This document shows, piece by piece, positions 22,846 to 33,603 of a stretch of DNA of 64,000 nt (positions are counted from its first letter, which is position 1; each line of letters begins with the position of its first letter). Origin of the DNA: Cryoendolithus antarcticus (Eukaryota; Ascomycota; Dothideomycetes; Cladosporiales; Cladosporiaceae); assembly GCA_002077065.1 (NCBI GenBank), contig NAJO01000069.1, positions 79,372-143,371 on the forward strand. The letters run 5' to 3'. The notes below the pieces were generated by a model. The model worked only from the letters and a program-made list of their open reading frames with translations. It did not search any database and was not told where the DNA came from. The translations under genes were made by a program, and so were the position numbers.

Positions 22846-23386
22846 TCAGGGAAGGCCCGCCGTAGACGTGCAATCTCCTAATCCGCCGCGCTCGTGGTTA
22901 AATAGAGTACGCTGCCCATACGCGACACACCTGCTCGATCTCGCGATGCTGACGGCTAGCACCAGTCCGACGGCGTGGCTGCGGTCATTGTCAAGTACAC
23001 CTAGTAATCCGAAGCCGGGCAGGAGCGCCGGTACCGCGAATTCGAGAGCAGAGAACAGGATTGAGAAGCGCCAATTCCCCAGCATCAGGGGAAATCCGAG
23101 TGGATTGATGTAGTGTAGGCGATTGGACGTGAACGGTCTGAGGGACTGGGCACCAGCTGTCACGAGGAATACGCCGCTGCCTTTGCTCTGATGGGGATGC
23201 CAGGCATTTCGAGCTACGTGGACTCAGTGGCGATTTGAAGGTACGTAGTATGATGTGGCTTTGGCTCGGTCCAGGGATGTGCAAGAGAGAATGAAATAAT
23301 CCAGCTGACAAGAAGGTCTATCTTGAGTAACCATAGCAGTCCTCCTGTGAGGTGCCAGACTTCGGTGTAGATGAGATGTGGTGTTG
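22846..23386 (-). CDS. Possible membrane-protein gene or remnant, unrecognised
   Basis: The minus strand encodes hydrophobic, protein-like segments: EVWHLTGGLLWLLKIDLLVSW upstream, and INPLGFPLMLGNWRFSILF followed by EFAVPALLPGFGLLGVLD downstream. A possible intron with GTACCT and GGCAG joins them in frame between about 23254 and 23190. The downstream frame ends at 22846, or an AG|GTGTGT donor ends it earlier. No starting ATG is seen for the first segment, so an upstream exon is missing or the gene is decayed. The boundaries are uncertain. Confidence 0.3.
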
Positions 23387-23957
23387 ATCATGATGTTGGC
23401 CCAAAGTCAATGCCCTCTTGACAAGCTCATTTCCCCACATCTCCGCAAAAGCCAATCCAGCCAATCCAGACCCCGTGTTGAACCTCGCACCTCACACCCC
23501 TGTCGCTCATCACGCCCGGAAGGGAAAGTGGCTGCTTTTTGGCCAATTGCAGAAGGGCGTTGGGGTGGGCGCAATCCTGTGCCTGCGCCGGCCGATACTG
23601 GGGAAGACTTCACGTCGTTGTGTTGAGAAACGGGAGGTCATGGAACATTGAGGTGAGAGTTTAAAGAAGTGCGTGTTTAATGTCGTGAGAGAGACTTAGA
23701 AGCGGAAGGAAGTAAGGTGCGGTACACTCGTTCCTGCACACCACGCTGGAGGCAAGAACACACGAGAGAGCAGCGCCGAGGAAGTCATTGAGGCAAGAGC
23801 GGAAGGGATTACCGGACAGCACTGGACGCGCATACACACACCCAGCATCACTCCGCCGTCACAGCCGGCAACGCGCACACTGTCAAGACCTCCGCCACTC
23901 CCCACCGCGGCGCGCGCAACGCGACACCCAAACCCAGCCGCTACGACGCAACCAGCC
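23387..23957. other. Intergenic region
   Basis: About 570 bases with no gene seen. The C/A-rich 3' part is the probable 5' UTR of the next gene. Confidence 0.5.
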
Positions 23958-25316
23958 ATGCGCTACCCCACCCGCCCCCTCCTCCTCTCCACCGCCCTCA
24001 TCGCCCTCCTCCCCACAGCCCTCGCCCAAAGCAGCGGCGTCCTCCAATCCCCCAACTCCCCCCTCCCCTCCTGCGCCTCCAGCTGTGGCATCCTGCAACA
24101 AGCAGCCACAGCCTGCGGCGGCCTCACAGCGAGCAGTCAAAATATCTGGGTCTGCTTCTGCCAGTCCGCGTATCTCACCACACTCTATCAATCTGGAGAG
24201 GGGATCTGCGCGGATACTTGCGCCACGGCTGCGGAGAGAGATACGCTGAGAGTGTGGTACAACGGAGAATGCGGAACTGATAAGGGGTTTAGTGAGCATG
24301 CTGCTCAAGGACAAGGGCAGGGGCAGGGGACGACAACGGTGGTGGTTACGAGTACGAGTACGAGTGCAGGCGGCGCTGCGGCGACGAGTGGGACTGGAGG
24401 GACGAGCGGGGGGAGTGTTACTAGTGGGGTTAGTCAGGGGCAGAGCGGGGGGTGGTTTAAGCTGCATTGGGTGAGTCTTGCTTGTCTTTCTCTTTCTCTT
24501 CTTCGCTGGGGGAGGGTGGCTTGCTTGTCAGGGATGGGTTGCCGAGGGATCTTCCAGTGCTGCATGTCATTCGTACTTTCCTTACTGCATCTCTTTTTCA
24601 TCTCTTCCAGCACAGCCCTTCTCCTCTTTGCCGCAAACCGCTCTCCATACCCTCTCTACTCCCTTCCTCCATTCCCCTCGAACTTCCCCTACTGCCCCCC
24701 ACAACCCAAAACTAAGCTGACTCAAGTCAACACGCAGAAATGGATCCTCATGCTCATCCTCCTCTTCGTCCTCCTACTCCTCATAGCCCTGATCGCAGTC
24801 TGGTGGAAGCGCCGCCATGATCGCAAACAAGATCTCGTCACTTCGAGCTTCAATCCGGGCATTACCTCCCGCTCCGTTCCGGGACCTGGATCTGCACCTG
24901 GACAGTATGCGGGAGATGGAAGGGGACCGGAGATGGGTATGGCTGACCCTGGTCATCAAAGCTCGGGCTCTATGCCTGGTTTCGACGGCGCCAGCCCACC
25001 TGGAGGCGCAGGTAGTGGTGTGCTAGCTGGCACAGCTGCGGGTGCGGTGGGAGGGAGTGGGAGGCACACTCCAACGAGGACGCGGGATGCTTTCATGCCA
25101 TATGGGTATGGGTACGCGAGGTCGGAGTCGCGACCTGCAAGTCAGAGTTATGTGGATCAGTCTGACACGATCGCCTTTGTCGGCGAGTCTGGGCGAGGTG
25201 GGGAAGGTGGTAGGGGAGGAGGGGAGAGTGGATATGCTGCGGAGACGACAGAGACGGGTGGGAGTGAGAAGAAGGGGAAGGGGAGGGTGTTAGTTCGGGA
25301 ACGGGACGCGCGATGA
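23958..25316 (+). CDS. CFEM-like extracellular domain, one membrane span, disordered tail
   Basis: Exons 23958-24470 and 24738-25316 give 363 residues. The signal peptide ends near ALLPTALA before QSSGV. Eight cysteines follow with spacing 3-9-12-1-15-3-16, starting PSCASSC and including WVCFC, close to the CFEM domain of surface and haem-binding proteins. The Asp that ligates haem in true CFEM domains is not seen in the expected place. A Ser/Thr/Gly stalk leads to a membrane segment (WILMLILLFVLLLLIALIAV) and a Gly/Ser-rich cytoplasmic tail. The 267-base intron is long for this window and has no in-frame stop, but the GTGAGT donor and GCTGAC branch point support splicing. It resembles Pth11-independent CFEM receptors in shape only. 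Confidence 0.7.
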   Translation: MRYPTRPLLLSTALIALLPTALAQSSGVLQSPNSPLPSCASSCGILQQAATACGGLTASSQNIWVCFCQSAYLTTLYQSGEGICADTCATAAERDTLRVWYNGECGTDKGFSEHAAQGQGQGQGTTTVVVTSTSTSAGGAAATSGTGGTSGGSVTSGVSQGQSGGWFKLHWVSLACLSLSLLRWGRVACLSGMGCRGIFQCCMSFVLSLLHLFFISSSTALLLFAANRSPYPLYSLPPFPSNFPYCPPQPKTKLTQVNTQKWILMLILLFVLLLLIALIAVWWKRRHDRKQDLVTSSFNPGITSRSVPGPGSAPGQYAGDGRGPEMGMADPGHQSSGSMPGFDGASPPGGAGSGVLAGTAAGAVGGSGRHTPTRTRDAFMPYGYGYARSESRPASQSYVDQSDTIAFVGESGRGGEGGRGGGESGYAAETTETGGSEKKGKGRVLVRERDAR

Positions 25317-26122
25317 AAAGGTATGAATTACTACGTTGGTGAATGAGACATGCTCGCTCGCTCGCTTGAGTCGAGAGTAGGCATTGGAAGTTCATTCGTT
25401 CCTGCTACCCTACTATCCGCCGTCAGCTCCTTGCGTGCTCCTCGTTTCTCTTGCTTCTTTCGCAAGGCCACTTGTGGGTTGTGATGCGTGCGCAGCAAAG
25501 CCCTCCGACAACGCGGGCCGCTCGCTGCGTCGCTTGACCCACCCACAGTTGACTGACCTTTCTTCATCAGGGCAGGGCTCGGGTATGCCATTCAGTAGAG
25601 GCGTGCTTGTACACTACGCTACAGCTGACCATAGACTTTCTGGTTCGGCGTCGCCAGAAAGTCAGTCGAGTCGAGAGAGGAGTTGGGTGTCTCTCCTCTT
25701 CGCGCTGACTATTCGTCCGACTCGATAAGTTGGACCTGGCGAGCATAGTCGTCTGTTGCTGATTGGTAAAGGTTAATGTGTAGTCTTGCATCTTGTGTCG
25801 AGTCGACGTTGTTGCGGGAGTCTTCGAAGATGGAGTATGAAGGCGGGTAGGTTATTGCGGTGACGATAGGGCCGTGACGCCGCTTGCATGATTCGAGTGC
25901 CGGAGAGATGGCATGTGGGGCGTGGTGGATATTGTCGTTTCGATGAATAAGGCTGCAGCTAATGCTGGAGTGGAGAAGGGGAAGGCTAAAGAAGAGGACA
26001 GCGCGGTGACTGGCGATTCTCTCCCTGTTGCAGTCGATGAGTCGAGTCGAGGACAGCCGTCTAGTGGTTCGGCTTCTAAAGGCGCAAGAAGACAAGGACC
26101 TGGTGATCGTGTAGTGGTGCTC
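25317..26122. other. Intergenic region between convergent genes
   Basis: About 800 bases. A minus-strand frame ending at 25709 finishes with a plausible protein-like tail (NLYQSATDDYARQVQLIESD) but has no supported start. It could be a gene remnant. Confidence 0.4.
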
Positions 26123-27037
26123 TCACGCGTACCCAAAGTCGCTCGGACTCATGTGCTCGTCCAGGTCGCAAGTCAATTTCAAGCCCTCCCTCTCCGCCTC
26201 TCTCCTCTCCTCAGCTTCTTTGACAGCCTTCTGGGACTCGATGGTCGCGACGATCCTCTGAACCGCATTCGGGAACGTACCCTGCCAGTGCAATCTCCTC
26301 TGCTCCAGGCTTGTCAACATGACAACGTTGTTGTACGGTCGCAAGCTAACCGTGAAGTTAAGCTCTGTCCAGCGGCCATCACAGAGCCAATCTGAGACTG
26401 AAGGGCCTTGATCGACACGGACTTCTTCGACAAACGCGCTCCAGACGTCGCCGAACTTTAGGCCCGCCGGGTTTGCGACAACAATCGTTGCTGAGTAGTC
26501 GTTCGGTATGACTACCGATGCGCTGGTGACAGGTGGCTGCGTGAGGTACATACCCATCGCACTGCTATGCTTATTGAACGACGAGTCGATGCGCATTTCT
26601 TTGTTCAAGCGGGCTCGGAAACGGCAAGATAGCTTCGCGCGTGCGGTACATCGCTTCAGTAGATGTGGATCTGGCGCATCGTCGTAAACGTGTGGCTTCC
26701 ACTCAAACAGCATGTCGTTCAACCGGAGGTCTTTAATCGACGTCGTGTATCGAGGAACGCTGTCTGGCACGAAGTGCGGATCCGCTTCGCTTTCAGCCAA
26801 CGCAGAAGGAGTGTACATCGTTCGTTCGAAGGGGTCGAAAGTGTAGTGGAGTCCGTTGTCTGGCAGGGGAGCGAGAAAGAGGTGTCTTTGTACGCGAGTC
26901 GACGCGCCGCATGTGTTGTTGAAGAGGTGTGCGGTGCGGCATAGGTGAAGTACGCTGGAGATGTCGCAGGATAGCAGGACTCGTTCGCAGAGGTCGAAGG
27001 TGTTGAAGACTTGGACGAGCGCTGATGATTGGGCCAT
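26123..27037 (-). CDS. F-box-like protein, hypothetical
   Basis: An intron-free 304-residue protein starting at the ATG at 27037. The N-terminus reads QVFNTFDLCERVLLSCDIS and then VLHLCRTAHLFNNT, which fits a degenerate F-box: two helices with the L-x-x-E-R-(I/V)-L pattern followed by a second helix with R. Many Dothideomycete genomes carry large families of short proteins of this build. The rest has a possible beta-rich central domain and an acidic, charged C-terminal helix (EAEERREAEREGLKLT). If functional it would bring substrates to an SCF ubiquitin ligase. The substrate is unknown. Confidence 0.65.
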   Translation of the reverse strand: MAQSSALVQVFNTFDLCERVLLSCDISSVLHLCRTAHLFNNTCGASTRVQRHLFLAPLPDNGLHYTFDPFERTMYTPSALAESEADPHFVPDSVPRYTTSIKDLRLNDMLFEWKPHVYDDAPDPHLLKRCTARAKLSCRFRARLNKEMRIDSSFNKHSSAMGMYLTQPPVTSASVVIPNDYSATIVVANPAGLKFGDVWSAFVEEVRVDQGPSVSDWLCDGRWTELNFTVSLRPYNNVVMLTSLEQRRLHWQGTFPNAVQRIVATIESQKAVKEAEERREAEREGLKLTCDLDEHMSPSDFGYA

Positions 27038-27383
27038 TGCGCTTTGTGGAGTTCTTTGTTGATGCTGCGGTGTGGTAGTGTGAAGGCGATCAAATGTAAC
27101 GATCAAGGTGTTGTTGGAGTGTTGTCAGATGAATTCTCGAGGGCGGCGTCACGCGTCGATCACCATCAATCTCACAAAGACTCTGCGATTGGTATCTAAA
27201 TACAGAGCCGCGCTTGAATTGCTTCTCGACTCAGAGCTAAGAGGACAAAAGAAAGGAGGTGGCGCCGCACTCAAGGAATCATTCGTAGCAGTACTTCACC
27301 GTGCCCTCCTCGATCTGCCCCGTAGTTCAGCAGGCGTCGCTCCTTCCTCGCAAACCTGACGCATTAACGTGAATCGATTTTGG
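27038..27383. other. Intergenic region
   Basis: About 350 bases, the promoter side of the F-box-like gene. No other signal was seen. Confidence 0.5.
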
Positions 27384-28417
27384 CTATCGATCTTGCATCA
27401 ACATAAATCGACTTGTGATCCGGTACCCCAAATACTGCACAAGAACGATCCCTGCCAATACGAGCATAATCATCGAGTGCCAGAACGTCGCTTTTACATC
27501 ATCGCCTTCTACTCTCATGACTGTCTCTCCGTGCGGCTCGAGGAGATCGCGCTCATACTTGGGGAAGACTTCAGCTTCGTTCGAATCGTCTACTTTGCCG
27601 AAGATCATTCGCAAAATCTGGAGAGTGCAGGAATGGAAGAATGTCTTTATCCTACGCATCGCCGGAGCTCTTCGAAGCATTCGAGATTACGCTTCTAATC
27701 CACAAGCCTGATATCAGCTTTCGACTCGGACGCATGCGTCACCTCGACTGTCTCAGGCAGAGATCCACCGTCACGCTTGATGGAAGACTTGGGCGCGAAC
27801 CTGGCACCAGATTTCGACTTTTAGTACACGAGTACGAGGTAGAGTCGCTTTGCAAGAGCCAGAAAAGTTGCTGGCGTGTCGACACGCTCGTTCGAGCTCG
27901 CAAGCAGCAGATATTGTGCCCATTGGGCCCAGTGAGACTGTGAATCTTCGAACGAGCTGTGACAGGGTGGAGACTTAAACAACGCGTGTGTGGAAGAACG
28001 GAATGATCAAGTTCTGTTGCTTGCGAGGTGAATTAGCAGCGTGGAAGGACGCAGGGCTGTAGTGATTTAAGAACGGCTGTCGAAGTCAATGAGGTCAACG
28101 CCTTCGATACTTGTACGTTGGTGGTAAAGCATATAGAGACGGGTGGAAGTAATGCATATCGCACACAAACATACTTGAGCTCTTTGACTAGCTGCATCGA
28201 TTCCATTGAGTCTATGGCATTGATATCTGGCTTGGATCGTTGCCTTGGCCTTATATGGAGGAATATCTTGCTGTCTCGCACCGTCGCACGGCTCCAGGAG
28301 GTGTTGAAGTAATGTAGCGATGGTTTTGATGGCGTTGTCTCCGAAGGAATGATGGCACGCGTGCAGCATGGTGCATTGATTGAAATGATTTACAGCTCGG
28401 ATCTGGCGCTGGGTCAA
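27384..28417 (-). pseudogene. Decayed gene with C-terminal membrane segment
   Basis: One minus-strand frame from 28417 to 27695 keeps protein-like sequence (EGVDLIDFDSRS, SHWAQWAQYLLLASS, TPATFLALAKRLYLVLVY, GGSLPETVEVTHASES) but is broken by TAA at 28067-28069 and two more stops (TGA after SNRT, TAA after LVLVY). All three could be C-to-T changes of CAA or CGA. A possible phase 0 intron (GTGGAT to CTCCAG) joins it to an intact exon ending at 27384 that has FPKYERDLLEP and a membrane span (MIMLVLAGIVLVQYLGY). The family is not recognised. The 3' exon alone (ATG near 27656) could be a small intact gene instead. Confidence 0.45.
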
Positions 28418-29982
28418 GGAGTTGGTGCACGTCGAAGTGGAGTATCTGGGTGTCAGTGGCTCGCATTGAGCATCATCTAACAGCTGGACTGTTCTAGCGC
28501 AACACCAATCAGACTAAACCTTGTTGATAACTTGCAAAACAATAGTGATGACCAGTGTCAATCAAGCAAAAAGCAACAAGGATACGCTCCTCCAACGGAG
28601 CAAACATACTCTTCCCAGGTTTCCCTGAGCCGAGAGAAGACCCAATCGGGTTTCTTTTCAAACGCACGCCGCCTCGAACCATGAACCTGCCGCTGCCGCC
28701 GCCACGATGATGCTGAAAGGGGAAATTGAGAAGGGACTTACGTACCTTAGACCAACAGGCCACCAGCGCTAGCGTCTTACGGTTCGACCTGCGGTGATGG
28801 AGATGGCAACTGGACTGGTTATATAGTACACGTAGCTATTCCTTGCTTGGAGACGGTGGGGGAGGGCTGTCGCGGTTGACGCGGGTCGAGCACTCGAGCC
28901 CATTGCCTGCACACAATTGTGGACGACACTCGAGTTATCGACTTCGCCAGAGTACCAACGTGGTCTTTGATAGCATGATAGTCAAGCCTACACGCTAGAC
29001 GAAACAGTCAATGTCCGCTTGCGACAGCGAGAGTGACCCTGTCGAAAGCTTTCCTAACGCGCCGTACATTGCAAAGTACCACTACCTACCTTTTTCAAAC
29101 TACTTCCCCGGATCCACCTCCTCCTGTTACTCTAAAATTATCAGCAGCCATCGTGTACCAGTCGATTACACGCTCGACTTCACAACGACGGACCTGACAT
29201 CCCTCCCCTTCACCAGCACAATCGCCTTCAATCCTGGGCTACCTATCTCCAATACCTCTCGAGTCCGGTCCACAGATGTTGGCGCGTCACCAGAAAGAAC
29301 GCGACGATCGTTCTAGACACTCCTATCCATGGCACGGGTCGATGAGATACACCAGCCACCGCCCGGTGTGACGAGGGTATTAGATCTTGCTCATCAGCGA
29401 CAAAATATCATTCGCCTGGTCGACAGATACCATATGTCAATATCGCTCGAACGCTGGCGACTTGGAGCATTTGCGGGTGCGATCGATACAGCGCATCGTA
29501 GTATAGCAGTAGCAAAGTGCCTTCCTGACGAAGATCCAACAAGGGATGTCTCGAGCCTCGGCTTGCTGGTCTGTCGCTCTAATAGCTAATGACTGTCGAT
29601 CTCCTGAGCAAACGACGATGGCTACCACCCGCAAAGCAATTTTGCACACTATTTGGCCATCAAGCCGATCCTCCGAGTCGCGGAAAGGGTGAACAGCCGC
29701 GGAAGGACATCGCAGGGAAGAACTCGGACACTTGAATGGCGTATGATCAGCAGGTCGCATGCATTGCAAGATCATAGCACTCTCATGACCAATCGGATTC
29801 TTCCCATGCGACTCGGACTCGCTGGGCTAGAATCTATGAGTGCCATACTGTTTAACTAAGTCTATGCGTCCTTTACTCGTCGAATGTGGTGCAGTACTGA
29901 CGACCAAGACCGCACTTATATAAAGATGATTGCACCCGGTCTCACCCCCACGATCTCAACTCCATTGTGAGAGATACCGGAC
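28418..29982. other. Gene-poor stretch, 1.5 kb
   Basis: No supported gene. Short frames at 28509-28763 (minus) and 29011-29316 (plus) have no motif or splice partners. A TATA-like box TATATAAA at 29917-29924 lies 59 bases before the next ATG. Confidence 0.45.
29917..29924 (+). promoter_or_regulatory. TATA-like box
   Basis: TATATAAA about 59 bases before the ATG at 29983. This is a plausible core promoter for the small frame that follows, but it rests on one motif. Confidence 0.35.
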
Positions 29983-30376
29983 ATGTTCGCAACAGCGAAG
30001 CAAGATAGCTCTTCGCATCGAGGAGTCTTCTCCGCTAAAGATCTAGTGTTAATGCTAGATGGCGAACTCTACGTGGCTAAAGACGCTTCCAGCGAGGTCT
30101 TCGCGCACGAATCGACTACCCCCGGCACTTGCATAGAAGTGGAACTGGCCCGCGGACCTTCCACGCTCACCATGATCCACGCTATCCAGCTTATTCACGC
30201 CAGAGGTAGTAGAGGGAGAGTCTGGAAAGACCGCGAATGGCACTCCTCACGGCACCGTCATCGTTCTTGACGTTCAGTCTTTAGTGCGATTGCAAGTCAC
30301 CCGCGTCCTGAAACACATTGTCAAACAGTCCGGTCTTATCCCGCAATTTCGGATGGCCTGCTCTCAGCGAATCTAG
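29983..30376 (+). CDS. Possible small gene with a frame break
   Basis: The frame from the ATG at 29983 gives about 74 protein-like residues (GVFSAKDLVLMLDGELYVAK, TCIEVELARGPSTL). From about 30190 the coding quality moves to the +1 frame (GTPHGTVIVLDVQSLVRLQV, VLKHIVKQSGLIPQF), ending at TAG 30374-30376. No good intron restores this frame, so a one-base frameshift is possible. An alternative GTAGTA to GTTCAG intron leads to yet another open frame ending at 30438. No family was recognised. Confidence 0.25.
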
Positions 30377-30651
30377 CATTCTCTACCGATGTCGTTCAAC
30401 GACAGAGCCATTGTCCATTCTTCGACTGTACTCGATGAATGACGCTCGATAACGAGGACAAAGCTCATTGGGTAACACGCCTTTGTTCTCCGTGATGATC
30501 ATTGGAACTCGAGTCCGAAGTGAAATCCTGACACATTCACTTGTCAAGGTCGCCGCACCAATTCATCTCTCCTCACCTGTACACGCGACGCGTTCCACGA
30601 CACCACACTCGGCAACTTGGTCTCCTCGAGCAGAACTCTACACACATCGAA

Positions 30652-31716
30652 ATGGCGAACCACAAACCCGCAACACCGAGTAAGTTGCGCTTCTTCATCC
30701 TCTCCGAAGATCTCCCTAACATCATTCTCAAGCATGAAGCAGCGTCGCGTAGCGAGATCATGCAATCCGAGCCAACCGACGATTTCGTCGCCGCCTATCC
30801 GAACATGAACCTCGGCGCTCCATTCACTCAGCTGTCCCTCGGTCTCCTCCCATCAACCGACGACGAGTCGTTGTACATCGCACGCCACAACCTCGACCCG
30901 GATCAATGTCTGCGTCTCTGGAAGGCGCTAGGCGATGATGTCTCCTTGACGACGATCGCAAAACCACACGCGTTCCTCGCCACGCTCGCCGCGGAATCGC
31001 AACTCTTCAACGGTGAGACAGTCCAGGAGCTAGAAGAGAAGAGTCGTCAAGCCCTCCAGGTCGATGCGCTCACCACCCTCGGCTCCCACGGCATCCTCAA
31101 CTCCCGCGCTTCTGCCGTCTGGCTACCCTATGGCACATACCCGATAGGACCTCCAGCGATCATCTACGCTCAGCCCGATCAACCCGAAGCGGACATCCTC
31201 CCCAACACCACACTCCACGCGACCTCCACCCCACGAACCCTGAGCGAAGCAATCACCCATCTCGCCCTGCTACACTTCGCCTACCTTTCCCCTGAAATCC
31301 TGGCCCGAGTCTTCGACGCCCTAAATGTGGCCCTGCAGCTCCTTCGCTGGACATCCCAGGAGTTCTTCTACGAAGGCGTGCTCCACCACCCTGCTTCCTC
31401 CACGCACGAGGCGTTTGATGAACATTACGCCGGCTGGACGCCGAGGAGGGTGGAGCATGTAGCTGCTACTTGTGCTTTTCTCAGGGAGTTCTGGGCGTGT
31501 GTGCCTAGTCTTGAGCAGTTGGAGGGGGTGGAGTGGGAGGGGATTGGGGAGTTGAGGTGGAGGGTTGCGGGGACGGAGGAGGAGAGGGAGGAGGACACTG
31601 GGGAGTGGTGTGATGTTTGTATGGGGAGGATGGGGAGTGTGGTGTTGGGTGAGGCGCAGAATGAAAAGGACGAGAAGGTGGAGGTTGTGGTGAGGTTGCC
31701 ACCGAGGATAGGGTAG
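30652..31716 (+). CDS. Hypothetical protein, 354 residues
   Basis: Intron-free, starting at the ATG at 30652 (MANHKPATPSKLRFF); the open frame continues upstream without an ATG. The protein is mostly helical and acidic, with no signal peptide or membrane segment. Segments such as LSEAITHLALLHFAYLSPEIL and HYAGWTPRRVEHVAATCAFL look like a compact globular domain. A C-terminal CDVC pair is too little for a zinc site. A GC-rich third codon position and a clean composition support expression. The family is not recognised. Confidence 0.6.
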   Translation: MANHKPATPSKLRFFILSEDLPNIILKHEAASRSEIMQSEPTDDFVAAYPNMNLGAPFTQLSLGLLPSTDDESLYIARHNLDPDQCLRLWKALGDDVSLTTIAKPHAFLATLAAESQLFNGETVQELEEKSRQALQVDALTTLGSHGILNSRASAVWLPYGTYPIGPPAIIYAQPDQPEADILPNTTLHATSTPRTLSEAITHLALLHFAYLSPEILARVFDALNVALQLLRWTSQEFFYEGVLHHPASSTHEAFDEHYAGWTPRRVEHVAATCAFLREFWACVPSLEQLEGVEWEGIGELRWRVAGTEEEREEDTGEWCDVCMGRMGSVVLGEAQNEKDEKVEVVVRLPPRIG

Positions 31717-32358
31717 CCGGAGATCGTATGAGCTGACGGCGGGCTTCCTGCAATATTGGATTCGTGATGGTTCTTGGATTCGGGACAGCGATAATTATTA
31801 TTGCGAAAGGAAGAGATGATAAGCGTGCGATCATTTGAATCCCTCATATCTACTATGGGATCGCTCAGGCTGTTTGAGCTCTTTCAACACCTGCTTAATA
31901 CGTCGGAATGCCGAGTCGTCTTGCTCGTTGGGCACTCAGTCATGCATCCTGCAGCGCAAATACGTCGATCGTCACACGCTCAAAGCATCGTGTTGTCCCT
32001 GTATCAAGGTGAAGCGGCGATAGTGCTTCTTGCGGTTGTCTCCCAATGCGAGTAGCGGAGGCTGTATCCTCTCCGACCCCAAGTCTAACGGCCTGCAACA
32101 CTGGCAAGTCCATCATCCTGGTTGCTGCGGACCACGCGAGTCTTCCTCTCGGTCGTTGGTCGGTCGAAAGAGTGATGGCTACTACCGCGTGCTGGCCCAG
32201 ACACTCGGAGTAGCTGCGTCGCTGGGCGAGTTGAGTAAAATATCTTGATGATGTGCATCCGCCAAGCCGGGCCTTCCAGTGACACATTGGTGCACCAGTC
32301 AGCGCTCGGCCATAATCTTGAGGCTGAGAGAGTCGGATAGATCACAACCCTCGATACT
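31717..32358. other. Intergenic region between convergent genes
   Basis: About 640 bases with no gene. It holds the 3' flanks of the two converging genes. Confidence 0.5.
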
Positions 32359-33003
32359 TCAAGTCCCAGCAAACCCGGCACTCTTCTCCATGCTCCCTCC
32401 GATGAACTTCCGCAAGGCCTGCCACCTCTCCTGCTGCCCAGCACCACCAACACCGCCCGCCCCCGACCCAACGCCATCCCCCTCAGCATTGCTCTCCCCA
32501 CCCACCAGCCTCGCCATGTTCATCCTCATCCTCTCCATCTCCCTCCCCTCCATCTCCCGCTTCCTCTTCGCAGCCCCTGGCCGGTGCTTCAAACTCCTCA
32601 TCGTCATCTTACCCACCAGCTGCTCCTTCCCCGGCGCTCTCCTTCGCCGCTTCCGCAGCCCTGATGGAATGCCTCCAGCATCTTCCTCAGTCTCGGAGAT
32701 ACCTTCCCATTCGTCTTCTCCGCTCCAGCGGTCGTGGTCGTGGTCTGACGGGATCTCGGGGAGGGCATCGGCTAGGGTTGAGAGTGGACCGCCTGCTAGA
32801 GATTTGGCTGGTCGGCGGCGCTTTTGCTTGGGTTTCTGGACGTTGCCGCTTTGGACACGAGAGAGGAGATCGGCGTGCTTGAGTGTGCGTTTCGTTCTCT
32901 TATCGGGTTTGAGGGCGGAGTCAGTGGTGGGAGGGGGCGGAGCGGACTTGGCGGGGCGAAAGCGAGCGCGAAGGGGAGTGCGCTTCTTGGTTATGGGCGC
33001 CAT
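32359..33003 (-). CDS. slx9: Ribosome biogenesis protein Slx9
   Basis: An intron-free 214-residue, strongly basic protein fitting the Slx9/FAM207 family. It has an N-terminal MAPITKKRTPLRARF, a KR(T)KR-rich stretch with LKHADLLSRV, the conserved K-x-K-x-x-RR-x-x-K-x-L segment (KQKRRRPAKSLAGG followed by LADALPEIP), and a C-terminal helix with EMERMRMNMARLV and ERWQALRKFI. Slx9 acts in the nucleolus in 18S rRNA processing and 40S subunit export. Assignment is by pattern and length; the ATG at 33003 is the only sensible start. Confidence 0.72.
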   Translation of the reverse strand: MAPITKKRTPLRARFRPAKSAPPPPTTDSALKPDKRTKRTLKHADLLSRVQSGNVQKPKQKRRRPAKSLAGGPLSTLADALPEIPSDHDHDRWSGEDEWEGISETEEDAGGIPSGLRKRRRRAPGKEQLVGKMTMRSLKHRPGAAKRKREMEGREMERMRMNMARLVGGESNAEGDGVGSGAGGVGGAGQQERWQALRKFIGGSMEKSAGFAGT

Positions 33004-33603
33004 GTCGCAGTATGTTGAGTGAGAATTTGCGCATAGCAGTCCTTCGATATGATGGAGTGTCGTCCACTTTTTGAGTCGGAGCTCGGCGTCGAAGGTCCCG
33101 GCTGACTCAGCCCAGGCCTAGATTCACATCTCATCTTCTCCTCCTCCTCTTCCTCCCTCCATGCCTGACGTATATTGCCATTTCGCACATTCACATGGAC
33201 ATATCGCAATGCGCGGCCTCACAGGTAGCTCCCACTTTACTGGCCGAGAAGCGTGGCGCCTCGACTGACAAGCTCCTCCAGCCGTCTTGTGACGTAGTCT
33301 GTCTCCGCTTCGCTGCATCGTCCACGAGTAAACCGGGTTCCTGGCTCTTGAGACCATCAGATGGCACTGCGAGCGCTGGAGAGGCCCTCCGGGCGTGGGG
33401 TAGCGACAATTGACGCTGCGCCATCCTAGTTTGTATCTGCATGGTGACGCCACACACGGTGGCTTGAGCGAAGGTGGTCTGTTTTGCTCATTCTCATTCC
33501 CTGTGCTGCCATCCCGTCTTCACTCTCATTTCCATACAATCTATATATCCACGACAAATTTTCAAACCAGCCTCAGATTCACTCTCAAAATTACCCGCCC
33601 ATC
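33004..33603. other. Intergenic region, divergent promoters
   Basis: A 600-base gap between the divergent Slx9 and LEA-like genes. CT-rich tracts (near 33130-33155 and 33485-33530) are typical of fungal promoters and transcription start areas. No specific site was recognised. Confidence 0.5.
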